Source: Nocardia shimofusensis NBRC 100134
GTDB lineage: Bacteria; Actinomycetota; Actinomycetes; Mycobacteriales; Mycobacteriaceae
Assembly (NCBI RefSeq): GCF_001613125.1
Contig: NZ_BDBT01000005.1
Span: 245,313-309,312, forward strand
Length of the DNA: 64,000 bases
Direction: 5' to 3'
Translations under genes and position numbers: made by a program
The notes under the pieces: generated by a model
The model's database searches: none
What the model saw: the letters and a program-made list of their open reading frames with translations, nothing else
What the model was told of the DNA's origin: nothing
Shown: in pieces, positions 50,341 to 59,146 of the stretch
How positions within the stretch are numbered: the stretch's first letter is position 1
How the letters are laid out: each line of letters starts with the position of its first letter

Positions 50341-50377
50341 TTGTCGTGCCGGGTGCCGGTGGCTCTGACCGAACATC

Positions 50378-50411
50378 GAGGCCGGCGCCGCATCTGCACG
50401 GCGCCGGCCTC
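50378..50411 (-). terminator. Hairpin after the CoA-transferase gene
   Basis: GAGGCCGGCGCCG and CGGCGCCGGCCTC form a perfect 13-base stem around 8 bases. It lies 25 bases past the leftward CoA-transferase stop and also faces the rightward dehydrogenase, followed by TTT on the plus strand, so it may work both ways. Confidence 0.7.
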
Positions 50412-50435
50412 TTTGAGCTCGACCACGCAACGGGG

Positions 50436-53033
50436 TCAGGTCGTGGGCGGATGCGCGGCAGGTTGCAGTACGCCTTCCGCGATCAGTTCGTCGATCCGCG
50501 CGTCGCCCAGACCGAGCAGTTCCCGGCAGATCTCGCGGGTCTGCTCCCCCGCGACCGGCGCCGGACGCAGCGGCGGTTCGGCGGTACGGGTGAAGTGCCC
50601 GACCGACGTGGCCGTGGGCAGCGGGGCGGGCAGCAGGTCATGGGAGAGCCATGCGAAACTGCCGCGATCCTTCAGGTGGGGATCGGTGAGCAGTTCGGGC
50701 AGCCGCAGCATGGCGCCCGCGGGCACCCCGCAATCCTGCAATCGCCGCATGGCCTCGGTCGGCCGCACGCGTATCAGCCAGTCCGAGAGGACGCGATCGG
50801 CCTCGGCACGGTGCTCGAGCCGCGCGGTGGCGGTGGCGTAGCGCGGGTCGGCGGCCAGCTGTGGTGCGCCCGCGAGGTCGCAGACGGCCGCCCATTCGCG
50901 GTCCGTGCGCACTGTCACCGCACACCACTCGTCCTCGCCCGCGCAGGCGAAGACGCCGGAGGGCGCGTGATAGGGGTCGGCGTTGCCGGTGGCGGCGACG
51001 GAACCGGGGCGCAGCGATTCCAGGGCGAGCTGCACGCCCAGTTGCACGAGCGCGGTGTCGGCCTGGGCGATGTCGACGACCGCGCCCCGGCCGGTGTGCT
51101 CGCGGCGGATAAGCGCGGCCAGCACCGCCGCGGCCGCGACCTGCGCGGCGATGTGATCCGGGTACACCGTCATGCCGTCGCACATCAGCTCCGGGTCGTC
51201 CGGGTAGCGCCACAACGCGGACACTCCGCAGGAGGCGCGGACCAACGGGCCGTAGCCGAGCCGGGTGCGCCACCGGCCGGTGCCGCCGAACGCGCTGGAC
51301 TCGGAGATCACCAGGCGGGGGTTGAGGGCGAGCAGTTCCCGCGGGGCCAGCCCCATCGACGCCAGGGTGCCCGGCTTGAAGTTCGCCAGCACCACATCGG
51401 CGTCCTCGGCCAGCGCGCGGAACAGCGCCAAGCCCTCGGGGCTGCGCAGATCCAGGCCGAGGCTGCGCTTGTTGCGGTGCCCCCACGCCACCGAGGCGGC
51501 CAGCTTCGCGCCGCGCTTGGTCTGGCGCAGGCCGTCGGGGAAGGCCGCATTCTCGATCTTGATGACATCTGCGCCGTAGTCGGCCAGCTGCCTGCTCAGC
51601 TCGGCGCCGAACACGATCACCCCCAGGTCCAGCACCCGCAGACCGCTCAGCGGGCGGTCGTCTGGGCCGAGCGCTGTAGCGGAAAGAGCAATCCGCAGGT
51701 CCTGCCCCGGATCGATGTGCCGTGCCGCATCGGTGAGTCCATCGCGCACAACTGCCGACGAGGTTCGTGTCTGTGGCCCCGCACCGGTTTCCCCGATGCG
51801 CTCCTGGGTCTGCGGCCAACTTGCGACCGACCCGCCCCGGCCGTCGTGCGTAGTCGCCGCAGGGGACCGCGCATCGCACCACGGATCGGCCAAGCCGTCG
51901 TGTTCCCCCACAGCCGGTGCGGGCAGGCGGATTCCGGTGCGTTCGCCGTCGACGGTCAGGTAGCCCGAGGGGACGCGAGCCGGCAGGCCGGGCGCGATTT
52001 CAGTGTCGATCAGGGCGCCCGACTCGAGGAAGTGCGGCTGGGTGAGCACTTCGGCGATGTCGTGCAGTCCGCCGAGCGGGATGCCGCGCGCCGAGCCCTC
52101 GGCGACCAGTTCGTCGCGGGTGAGCCCGGCGAAGAGCTTCCCGATGAGCGGATGCAGCCGGTCGGCGGCGGCGAACCGGCCGGGAATGGTGTCGTACTTC
52201 GGGTCGGCGAACTCCTCCGGTGCGCCGAGCCAGTCGAACATGGCCCGCCACTGTCGTTTCGAGAGCAGACAGAGGCGCACATAGCCGTCGGCGCAGGCGA
52301 ACACCGGGTAGAAGGCGGCCGCGTTCGGACGGTTACGCGGGAAGTCCTCGGATCGTCCGGCCGCGGCGGAGCCCTGGGTGCCGAAGCCGGGATCGAAGCC
52401 GTGCACCATCACCTCGAAGGCCGACAGGTCGACGAATTCGCCCTGCCCGCAACGTATCCGGCGGAAATAGGCCAGCAGCGCCGACCATGCGGCGTGGGTG
52501 CCGACCGCTTCTTCGACCAATCCGGCCGGAGGCAGCAGCGGCGGTGCGTCCGGCGCGCCGGAGCGTGAGAGCGCCCCGCTCAGCGCGTACAACACCGGCT
52601 CGGTCGCGGTCCAGTCGGCGTAGGGACCGCTCTGTCCGAAGCCGGTGACCGATACCCACACCAGTTCGGGCCGGGCGGACAGGAACCGCTCGGGGGCGCA
52701 GTCGCGGGCCGCCAGGTAGCCGGGCGCGAACGACTCCACCACGATGTCGGCCCCGGCGACGAGCTCACGCAGGCGCTCGCGACCGGATTCGGTGTCGAGG
52801 TCGGCGGTCTGCGCGAGCTTGTTGGCATTGCGCAGGGCGAACGGAATGCTCACGCCGCCGACACGGGGCTGGGCCTGTCGCGACGCCGACCCCTGTGCGG
52901 GCTCGGCCCGCACCACATGCGCGCCGAGGTCGGCCAGATAGCGGCCGCAGGATTCTGCGAGGCCGTCGGTCAGATCGAGAACGCGAACGCCTTCGAGTGG
53001 GAAGTTCACTGCTGCACCGTCTTTCACTGCCAC
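50436..53033 (-). CDS. Double-length family III CoA transferase (CaiB/BaiF fusion)
   Basis: This 865-residue protein holds two family III CoA-transferase units in tandem; single members are about 400 residues. Unit 1 (residues ~13-385) opens VRVLDLTDGLAESCGRYLADLGA and has the active-site Asp202 in GQGEFVDLSAFE. Unit 2 (~465-850) opens LRVLDLGVIVFGAELSRQLADYGADVIKIENAA and has Asp654 in GRGAVVDIAQAD. A ~75-residue Gly/Ser/Thr-rich linker joins them. It transfers CoA between carboxylates without ATP. GTG at 53033 directly follows the ALDH stop; it is the last gene of a six-gene operon. Confidence 0.9.
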   Translation of the reverse strand: MAVKDGAAVNFPLEGVRVLDLTDGLAESCGRYLADLGAHVVRAEPAQGSASRQAQPRVGGVSIPFALRNANKLAQTADLDTESGRERLRELVAGADIVVESFAPGYLAARDCAPERFLSARPELVWVSVTGFGQSGPYADWTATEPVLYALSGALSRSGAPDAPPLLPPAGLVEEAVGTHAAWSALLAYFRRIRCGQGEFVDLSAFEVMVHGFDPGFGTQGSAAAGRSEDFPRNRPNAAAFYPVFACADGYVRLCLLSKRQWRAMFDWLGAPEEFADPKYDTIPGRFAAADRLHPLIGKLFAGLTRDELVAEGSARGIPLGGLHDIAEVLTQPHFLESGALIDTEIAPGLPARVPSGYLTVDGERTGIRLPAPAVGEHDGLADPWCDARSPAATTHDGRGGSVASWPQTQERIGETGAGPQTRTSSAVVRDGLTDAARHIDPGQDLRIALSATALGPDDRPLSGLRVLDLGVIVFGAELSRQLADYGADVIKIENAAFPDGLRQTKRGAKLAASVAWGHRNKRSLGLDLRSPEGLALFRALAEDADVVLANFKPGTLASMGLAPRELLALNPRLVISESSAFGGTGRWRTRLGYGPLVRASCGVSALWRYPDDPELMCDGMTVYPDHIAAQVAAAAVLAALIRREHTGRGAVVDIAQADTALVQLGVQLALESLRPGSVAATGNADPYHAPSGVFACAGEDEWCAVTVRTDREWAAVCDLAGAPQLAADPRYATATARLEHRAEADRVLSDWLIRVRPTEAMRRLQDCGVPAGAMLRLPELLTDPHLKDRGSFAWLSHDLLPAPLPTATSVGHFTRTAEPPLRPAPVAGEQTREICRELLGLGDARIDELIAEGVLQPAAHPPTT

Positions 53034-54485
53034 TCAGCGGGTGCCGAGATAGATCGACTTCGGCTGCTGGTACGGGGCCAGCCCTTCCGGGCCGAGTTCC
53101 CGTCCGAGGCCGGAGGCCTTGACCCCGCCGAACGGTGCGGCCATGTCGAGCGCGTAATGGTTGACACCGACGGTGCCGCTCTCGATACGCGCCGCCAGCG
53201 CGATCCCCCGCGCCTCGTCGGTGGTCCAGATGGTGCCCGCCAGACCGTATTCGGTGTCGTTGGCCAGATCGACCGCGTGGTCGTCGCCGTCGTAGGGCGT
53301 GATCGTCAGCACCGGACCGAAGATCTCCTCCTGCGCGATGCGGGAGGTGTTGTCGACATCGGCGAACACCGTGGGCTCGACGAACCAGCCCGCCGATGGG
53401 GTGGCGGGAATCGATCCGCCGGTGGTGCGGCGGAAGCCGGCGCGGTCGCCCGCGGCGATGTAGCCGAGCACCCGTTCCCGTTGCGCCGCGCTGACCAGGG
53501 GGCCGATCGCGGTCTCGCGGTCGAGCGGATCACCGATGCGCAGAGCGCGCACGGTCTCGGTGACCGCGTCCACGACCTCGTCGTAGCGCGACCTCGGTGC
53601 GAGGATGCGGGTACTGGCATGGCAGGTCTGGCCGTTGTTCGGCAGCGAAACCTCCAACAGGGCCGCGGCGAACACGTCCAGGTCGGCGTCTTCGGCGACG
53701 ATGGCGGCCGACTTGCCGCCGAGTTCCAGGGTGACCGGGCGCAGCAGCCGTCCACAGACCTCGCCGATGGCGCGGCCCGCGGCGGTCGATCCGGTGAAGG
53801 CGACCTTGTCCACGCCGGGATGGGCGATCAGATGGGCGCCCGCCTCCCGGTCGCCGGGCACGATGTTCAGCACGCCCTCGGGCAGGCCCGCCTCCAACGC
53901 TGCCTCGGCGAGAATGTAGGCGTCCAAAGCGGTCTCGGGTGCGGGCTTGTGCACCACGGTGCACCCCGCCGCGAGCGCGGGCGCGATCTTCATCGCACTC
54001 AGCGGTTGCGGGTAGTTCCACGGGGTGACCGCGGCGACCACGCCGATCGGTTCCCGGCGTACCACCGTCCGCCCGCCGAACATGCTGGGCCGCACATCTT
54101 CGGACGCCGCGGCTCGGATCAGGCCCGCGTAGTAGGAGAACATCGCGGCGGGGCCGTAGCCGTTGACGCTGATCGACAACGTGATCGGCATGCCGTTCTC
54201 CCGGCTGACCAGCGCGGCGGTGGACTTGGCCCGGACCTTCAGCGCCGCGGCGAATCGGTCGAGCACATCGGCGCGCTGTTCGGCGGTGTAGTCGGCCCAC
54301 GGACCGTGCAACGCGGTGCGGGCGGCGACGACTGCGGCGTCGATGTCGGCCGTAGACGCCGAGGCGGCCCGGCCGAGCACCTTCTCAGTGGCGGCCTCGA
54401 TCACGTCCGTGCTGCCGCCGTGGCGTGGCGCGACCCAACGGCCGCCGATGAACAGGTCGAGCCGATCGAGCGTGGTTTCATCCAT
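53034..54485 (-). CDS. Aldehyde dehydrogenase
   Basis: This 483-residue NAD(P)-dependent enzyme oxidises an aldehyde to the acid. The catalytic Cys288 is in LPNNGQTCHASTRI, the base Glu254 in LELGGKSA, and Asn157 in TPWNYP. The N-terminal IGGRWV and C-terminal PFGGVKASGLGRE match classical ALDHs of the betaine/phenylacetaldehyde type. It is cotranscribed with the CoA transferase and the thiolase-fold genes. It may act on the aldehyde released by aldolytic side-chain cleavage. Confidence 0.94.
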   Translation of the reverse strand: MDETTLDRLDLFIGGRWVAPRHGGSTDVIEAATEKVLGRAASASTADIDAAVVAARTALHGPWADYTAEQRADVLDRFAAALKVRAKSTAALVSRENGMPITLSISVNGYGPAAMFSYYAGLIRAAASEDVRPSMFGGRTVVRREPIGVVAAVTPWNYPQPLSAMKIAPALAAGCTVVHKPAPETALDAYILAEAALEAGLPEGVLNIVPGDREAGAHLIAHPGVDKVAFTGSTAAGRAIGEVCGRLLRPVTLELGGKSAAIVAEDADLDVFAAALLEVSLPNNGQTCHASTRILAPRSRYDEVVDAVTETVRALRIGDPLDRETAIGPLVSAAQRERVLGYIAAGDRAGFRRTTGGSIPATPSAGWFVEPTVFADVDNTSRIAQEEIFGPVLTITPYDGDDHAVDLANDTEYGLAGTIWTTDEARGIALAARIESGTVGVNHYALDMAAPFGGVKASGLGRELGPEGLAPYQQPKSIYLGTR

Positions 54486-54510
54486 GGGGACCTCCGCGAC
54501 GGGGATGGAT

Positions 54511-55695
54511 TCAGAGGGCGTCTTCGTGCCCGAACAGGGTGGAACTGACCAGCGGCGCCATCGGGCCGCCGATGAACAGCGAGAGTTTGGCGTCGGGGAC
54601 CGGATTGGTGGAGGTGCCCCGGATCTGACGGACGGCCTCGGCCGCGAGGTTCATACCGTTGACGAACGCGTCGCCGAGATTGCCGCCGCTGGTGTTCACC
54701 GGCAGTGTGCCGATTCCGGCGGTGAGGTTGTCCACGGTCAGCACCGAGCCGGCCGCCGGGCCCGAAGGCGCCAGGCCGTGATCGATGAGCGCGGCGACGG
54801 CGGGGCCACTGAAGTTCTCGTAGACCTGGACGACATCGACGTCCGAGGGCTTGATTCCCGCAACTGCCCACAGGCGATCGGCCACGCCGGGACGCCCGTT
54901 CACACCGGCGAATCCAGCAGTCGAGTACTGGTCGTCGTTGTCGATGCGCGCGGAGTAGCCACCTGGCGCGCCTTGCGCGCCCGCGATGACATAGGCGGGC
55001 GGTTGGTTCAGTGTGCGCGCCCGTTGCGCGGAGACCAGCACCAGCGCGACCGCGCCGTCGCTCTCGCGGGAACAGTCGAACAGGTGAAACGGTTCGGTGA
55101 CCAGCCGGGACTGTTCGTAGGCGTCCTCGTCGAGCGGCTTGCCGTAGGCCTGAGCGGTCGGATTGTTCTGCGCGTGCCGGTAGGCCGCGAGCACCAGCGC
55201 GCGCATGGCTTCGCGCGGCACGCCGTCGTGCTCGAGCATTCGCTGGGTGCGCATGGCGCAGACCTGGGCCGGTGAGCCGATGCCGTGGGCGAGGTAGTGC
55301 GGCCCGTAGTAGTACTTGGCGTAGCCGAGACGACCCGTGTCGGCCTGCGCCATCGCGCGATAGGCCACCACGCAGTCGGCCTGGCCGGTGGCGATGGCCG
55401 CGGCGGCGGCGTTGATCGCGGCGGCGACGGTGCCGCCACCGCCGCCCCACATCATCGCCGAGTACCGGACATCGTCGACGCCGAGCGCGGCGCCGATCAC
55501 CGAGCCGTCGTTCCCGCCGCCGGCGTAGGAGACGAACCCGTCGAGTTCGCGGGGCGCGATGCCCGCGTCCGCGCAGGCCGCCAGAATCGCCTGCAGGGTC
55601 ATGCGGAGCTCGCCGTGCGGGGATTCACCACGGCGGTAATGCAATTCAGCGATGCCCGCGACCGCCGCCGCGCCACGCATGTCGATGGTGCTCAT
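54511..55695 (-). CDS. Thiolase-fold lipid-transfer/lyase protein (Ltp2-like), no nucleophilic Cys
   Basis: This 394-residue protein has the thiolase fold but lacks the N-terminal nucleophilic Cys; the loop reads MMWGGGGGTVAAAI near residue 85. Known members of this type are SCP2-like proteins and the steroid side-chain aldolase Ltp2, which uses Tyr residues. Tyr292 in VVQVYENFSG matches the region of one such Tyr; Phe344 stands where a second may be. The next gene upstream is a DUF35 partner, as in Ltp2-ChsH2. Predicted role: retro-aldol C-C cleavage of a beta-hydroxyacyl-CoA. Homology to Ltp2 is from memory; substrate unknown. Confidence 0.82.
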   Translation of the reverse strand: MSTIDMRGAAAVAGIAELHYRRGESPHGELRMTLQAILAACADAGIAPRELDGFVSYAGGGNDGSVIGAALGVDDVRYSAMMWGGGGGTVAAAINAAAAAIATGQADCVVAYRAMAQADTGRLGYAKYYYGPHYLAHGIGSPAQVCAMRTQRMLEHDGVPREAMRALVLAAYRHAQNNPTAQAYGKPLDEDAYEQSRLVTEPFHLFDCSRESDGAVALVLVSAQRARTLNQPPAYVIAGAQGAPGGYSARIDNDDQYSTAGFAGVNGRPGVADRLWAVAGIKPSDVDVVQVYENFSGPAVAALIDHGLAPSGPAAGSVLTVDNLTAGIGTLPVNTSGGNLGDAFVNGMNLAAEAVRQIRGTSTNPVPDAKLSLFIGGPMAPLVSSTLFGHEDAL

Positions 55696-56129
55696 CGGGT
55701 GCCCTCCGGTGCCAGGGTCCAGCGCAGCAGCGGCCAGGTCGCGCCTTCGTCGAGTTCGAAGCGGCCGGTCACCCGGTCGCCGATGCGGACGCGGACCTTC
55801 GCCGGCTCGGGTTCGCTGAGAATGCCGAGCACCCGCCGGTCACCGGCCTGCGGAAGTTCCACCAGGACGGTCACATACGGCGTCGCGACGGGCAGTTCGG
55901 AGATGAACGGGTACCAACTGCGCGACCAGCTGTAGACGGTGCCGACCGGTTCCACGCTCTCCCACCCCGGATCGAAGGTGTGGCAGTGCGGGCACAACCA
56001 CTGCGGTCCCCAGATCCAGGCGCGGCACTCGGCGCAGCGTTGCAGCCGCAACTCCCCCGCCCGCAGCCCGTCCCAGTACGGCGTGTCGATGCCGTCCGGA
56101 GCCGGGCCCCAGTGGAACTCGATGCTCAC
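55692..56129 (-). CDS. DUF35 OB-fold/zinc-ribbon protein (partner of the thiolase-fold protein)
   Basis: This 145-residue protein has a zinc ribbon, Cys-x2-Cys ... Cys-x2-Cys in CAECRAWIWGPQWLCPHC (residues ~33-50), followed by an OB-fold. DUF35 proteins bind thiolase-fold enzymes as essential partners, for example ChsH2 with Ltp2 in cholesterol side-chain cleavage. Its GTG at 56129 overlaps the stop of the SnoaL-like gene and its stop overlaps the next ATG, so stoichiometric expression is likely. No MaoC domain is fused, unlike ChsH2. Confidence 0.88.
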   Translation of the reverse strand: MSIEFHWGPAPDGIDTPYWDGLRAGELRLQRCAECRAWIWGPQWLCPHCHTFDPGWESVEPVGTVYSWSRSWYPFISELPVATPYVTVLVELPQAGDRRVLGILSEPEPAKVRVRIGDRVTGRFELDEGATWPLLRWTLAPEGTR

Positions 56130-56437
56130 GAACCGACCTCGACGGGGAAGTTCTCCAGGGCGGCGGCCAGCCACACCCCGTCGTGGTTCTCCCAGATCGA
56201 GCGCAGCCCGATCACGGAGTCGGCCGTCGTGTACACGGCCTCGCCGATCCGAGTGTCACCATCGGCGCGCACATCGCGCACCCGCACGGCGGTGACGGCG
56301 CCGCGCGGGACGGTCACGCCCTCGAAGACGGTGGCGAGCTTCTCGGGCACCATGTCGGCCAGTGCGCCCGCGGTATCACCGGCGGCGACCTTGTGCACAT
56401 GCGCTTCGTATCGGGTACGGAACTCTTCCAGAGACAT
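56126..56437 (-). CDS. Small SnoaL/NTF2-like protein
   Basis: This 103-residue protein looks like an NTF2-fold member: MSLEEFRTRYEAHVHKVAAGDTAGALADMVPE is the usual opening helix pair and the ending GVWLAAALENF fits the last strand. No catalytic Asp or His pair stands out. In this operon it could be a hydratase, isomerase or scaffold. It overlaps the DUF35 gene and lies 40 bases after the thiolase-like gene. Function unknown. Confidence 0.68.
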   Translation of the reverse strand: MSLEEFRTRYEAHVHKVAAGDTAGALADMVPEKLATVFEGVTVPRGAVTAVRVRDVRADGDTRIGEAVYTTADSVIGLRSIWENHDGVWLAAALENFPVEVGS

Positions 56438-56477
56438 TCGGTTTTCCTTCGTCGTGAACGGCAGCTCGGGTCGCTGC

Positions 56478-57959
56478 TCAGGTGAGGGCGCAGCCGCCGT
56501 CGGCGTCGACGGCGACCGCCTTGCCCGCGGCGTCCTCGGTGGCCAGGCAGCTCAGCGTGACCGGGTCGATGCTGCGGGCGAGAGTCCGCGCACCGGCGGG
56601 GGTGCGCGCGGCGACGAACGCCGTCTCCGGCTCGCCGTCGCGGTCGTAGACGACGGTCCACGACTCCACCTCGGCCGTGCCCTGATAGCCGGCCGGCGCG
56701 ACCGTGGTGGGTTCGGCGTCGACGAGCGTTTGCACGTCCTCGTGCCGGAACCCGTGTGCGGGCGGCTCGGTGGAGTAGACGCCGAAGGCGTGCTTGGTGA
56801 GGTAGCCGCCGTTGGCGGTGATCAGCCCGCGCGTGCCGGGATCGCGGCGCAGGGTCTCGGCCATGGTGGCGATGGCGTGGGTGCTGTAGTTGTTCCACGG
56901 ACCGCCCGCGAAGGTGAGTCCGCCGGTGACCGTGAGCGGTCGGGCCGGATCGTCGATCGGCAGGCCGAGTTCGGCCGCGGCCACCTGCACCGCCGACGGG
57001 AAGCAGGAATACACGTCGACGTGAGCGATGTCGTCCAGGCCGGTCTCGGCCAGCTCGAGGGCGCGCGCGCCGGCGATGCGGATGGCGGGCGAGCGGTGCA
57101 GCGCCCCACGTTCGGCGATCGCGTAGGTGTCGTGCGCCTCGGCCCCGGCGTGCGGGAAGATCCAGCGATCGCGCGGAATGCCGAGCCGCTGAGCGACTTC
57201 CACCGAGCACAGCAGCAGCGCGGCGGCCTGGTCGACCATGTTGTTGGAATTCAGCAGCTTGGTGTACGGCGCGCTCACCCACCGGTTGTCCGGCGTCGCG
57301 GTGGTGATCTCGGACGGCTGGTATTCGCGCCGGGTCCACGCGTGCGGATTCGCCGCGGCCACCGCGCTGAAACGCGACCACAGCGCGCCGATCCGGTCAC
57401 TGTGCTCGCCGATCGAGGCGCCCGCGGCGATGCGCAGCGCCTGTTCGAACAGCGGGTAGACGTAGGCGGGGCGATCCAGGCCGATGCGGCGCTCGGATTC
57501 CGCCGACATGGGGACCTCGGGCACGACCAGCGGCGCCTTCGGCACCGACTCGTCCTGCTCCGTCCACTCCGGGCGGATGCCCCGCGCGCGCAGTTTCGAC
57601 CGAGTGCGCCAGGATTCCGCGCCGCCGACGAGCACGACATCGAGCTGTCCGGCGGCGATCTCCGCGGCCGCGATGTTGACCAGTGTCTGCGGTGTGTTCC
57701 CGCCGTTGCCGGTGTAGCCGGTGAGCCGGGGCCGCGCGCCGAGGCGTTCGGCGAGCAGGGCGCCCGGATCGCGGTAGCGCCACGACAGCAGCCGCACGAT
57801 CCGGACCGCGTCGATCTTCCGCAGCAGCTCGGTCGACCCGGCGTCGACGGCTGCGGTGCGGGCTGCCTGCGTCAGCAGATCGATGGGCTCGAGGCCGCCG
57901 TCGCGCTCGCTGTGCTGGCCGACCCCGACCAGCACCGGGGTCCGCGGATCGAGTGTCAT
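56478..57959 (-). CDS. Thiolase-superfamily acetyl-CoA acetyltransferase-like protein, no canonical Cys
   Basis: This 493-residue protein has a thiolase-type core (LVGVGQHSE, GNGGNTPQTLVNIAAAEIAAG, VVLVGGAESW) and an extra C-terminal domain of about 100 residues (VESWTVVYDRDGEPETAFVAARTP). The usual nucleophilic Cys is replaced by the GNGGN loop, while a second Cys is in VDVYSCFPSAVQ. Such proteins are annotated as acetyl-CoA acetyltransferases, but thiolysis is not assured. It is the first gene of the leftward operon, 44 bases downstream of operator site F. Confidence 0.8.
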   Translation of the reverse strand: MTLDPRTPVLVGVGQHSERDGGLEPIDLLTQAARTAAVDAGSTELLRKIDAVRIVRLLSWRYRDPGALLAERLGARPRLTGYTGNGGNTPQTLVNIAAAEIAAGQLDVVLVGGAESWRTRSKLRARGIRPEWTEQDESVPKAPLVVPEVPMSAESERRIGLDRPAYVYPLFEQALRIAAGASIGEHSDRIGALWSRFSAVAAANPHAWTRREYQPSEITTATPDNRWVSAPYTKLLNSNNMVDQAAALLLCSVEVAQRLGIPRDRWIFPHAGAEAHDTYAIAERGALHRSPAIRIAGARALELAETGLDDIAHVDVYSCFPSAVQVAAAELGLPIDDPARPLTVTGGLTFAGGPWNNYSTHAIATMAETLRRDPGTRGLITANGGYLTKHAFGVYSTEPPAHGFRHEDVQTLVDAEPTTVAPAGYQGTAEVESWTVVYDRDGEPETAFVAARTPAGARTLARSIDPVTLSCLATEDAAGKAVAVDADGGCALT

Positions 57960-58002
57960 CGCACTCTCCTCCTTCGTTCGTCGCTCTCGCGCACAGCGAG
58001 AC

Positions 58003-58025
58003 TATATCTAACGTTGTTAGTTTTA
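58003..58025. promoter_or_regulatory. 23-bp operator site F (upstream of the thiolase-fold operon)
   Basis: CTAAC and GTTAG form a perfect core repeat around GTT (58008-58020) with AT-rich flanks, 44 bases before the operon start. It fits the six-site family and is its most symmetric member. Confidence 0.72.
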
Positions 58026-58101
58026 CAACGGCTGCTGGGCAGCTCGCCGCGCGAGACCGGGAATCGGGCCGAGCTCGATCAGCTCAGTCGAATGACAAAT
58101 G

Positions 58102-58119
58102 ACGATTGACGTCAGTCGT
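58102..58119. promoter_or_regulatory. 18-bp near-perfect palindrome upstream of the SDR-Fdx-P450 operon
   Basis: ACGA-T-TGACGTCA-G-TCGT is palindromic at 16 of 18 positions. It lies 160 bases before the SDR start and 143 bases from the thiolase start. It differs from the 23-bp family, so another regulator (for example the TetR at 60742) is likely. The rest of the 319-base divergent gap holds nothing else recognised. Confidence 0.6.
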
Positions 58120-58278
58120 ATCGTGGCGTAGCTTCTGCTGTGAGGTACAGCACTCTCGCTCCAGATCCAAACGGTCGGCCCAAGATCGGGACGCCTGTCA
58201 CAGTCCGTTGCTGCCTCTCCCCCGCCGACGGCCTCGCTCGAGCCCGTCTCACCATTCCTCGACAGCGGAGAATCACCC

Positions 58279-59145
58279 ATGAAGCTCGAAGGCAAAGTCG
58301 CCGTCATCACCGGTGCCGGATCGGGATTCGGCCGTCAGTGCGCCCAGCTCTTCTCGTCCGAAGGCGCCAAGATCGCCGTCGTCGACATCGACGCCGACCG
58401 TGCGGAACAGACCGTCAAGATCGTCGAAGAACAGGGCGGGACCGCTCTGGCGATCACGGCCGACGTGGCAAACGAGAGCCAGGTCGACGCCGCGGTCGCG
58501 AAGACCGTCGAAGAGTTCGGCAAGCTCGACATCATGTTCGCCAACGCGGGCGTGGTCTCCCGTGGCGGTGTCCCCTCGGTCGCGGGCGGCGAGCAGGTCG
58601 ACTTCCAGGATCTCACCGACGCCGACTGGCAGCACGTTCTCGGGGTGAACCTCAGCGGTGTCTTCTACTCCGCCAAGGCGGCGGTTCCCGCGCTGCGCGC
58701 GAACGGCGGCGGCACCATCCTGGCGACCTCCTCGGCGGCCTCGCTGGTGGCCTACCACAACATCGCGATGTACTCGGCCACCAAGGCGGGCGTGAACGGC
58801 CTGGTCCGCGGCCTGAGCCTGGACCTGGGCCAGTACGGCATCCGCGTGAACGCGATCGCGCCGACGCACGGTATGTCGCCGAACTTCCTGATGCCCGCCG
58901 GTTCGCCGGTTGTCGGCCAGTCCTACGAGCAGGTCGCCGGCCCCTGGGATCCGTCGATCTCGCCCATCCCGCTGAAGCTGAACCGTCCGCCGTCACTGGT
59001 CGACAACGCCAAGGTCGCCCTGTTCCTGGCCTCCGACGACTCCGCCTACATCTCCGGCCTGTGCCTGCCCTCCACCGACGGCGGCACCCTGGCCCGGGTC
59101 GGCATGTGGTTCGCCGAGGACAAGGGCTCGCCCGGAGACCTCTGA
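58279..59145 (+). CDS. Short-chain dehydrogenase in a P450 operon
   Basis: This 288-residue SDR has ITGAGSGFGRQCA for cofactor binding, NAGV, and the Ser-Tyr-x3-Lys set in SSAASLVAYHNIAMYSATKAGV. A long insert before the C-terminus (GSPVVGQSYEQVAGPWDPSISP) probably covers the active site. It precedes the ferredoxin by one base and the P450, so it likely oxidises the alcohol made by the P450 to an aldehyde or ketone. The ATG at 58279 is preceded by GCGGAG. Substrate unknown. Confidence 0.92.
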   Translation: MKLEGKVAVITGAGSGFGRQCAQLFSSEGAKIAVVDIDADRAEQTVKIVEEQGGTALAITADVANESQVDAAVAKTVEEFGKLDIMFANAGVVSRGGVPSVAGGEQVDFQDLTDADWQHVLGVNLSGVFYSAKAAVPALRANGGGTILATSSAASLVAYHNIAMYSATKAGVNGLVRGLSLDLGQYGIRVNAIAPTHGMSPNFLMPAGSPVVGQSYEQVAGPWDPSISPIPLKLNRPPSLVDNAKVALFLASDDSAYISGLCLPSTDGGTLARVGMWFAEDKGSPGDL

Positions 59146-59146
59146 G

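Noticed and set aside
50304..52568. Plus-strand frame of 754 codons opposite the CoA transferase
   Set aside because: No domains and skewed composition; the opposite strand is clearly a CoA transferase.
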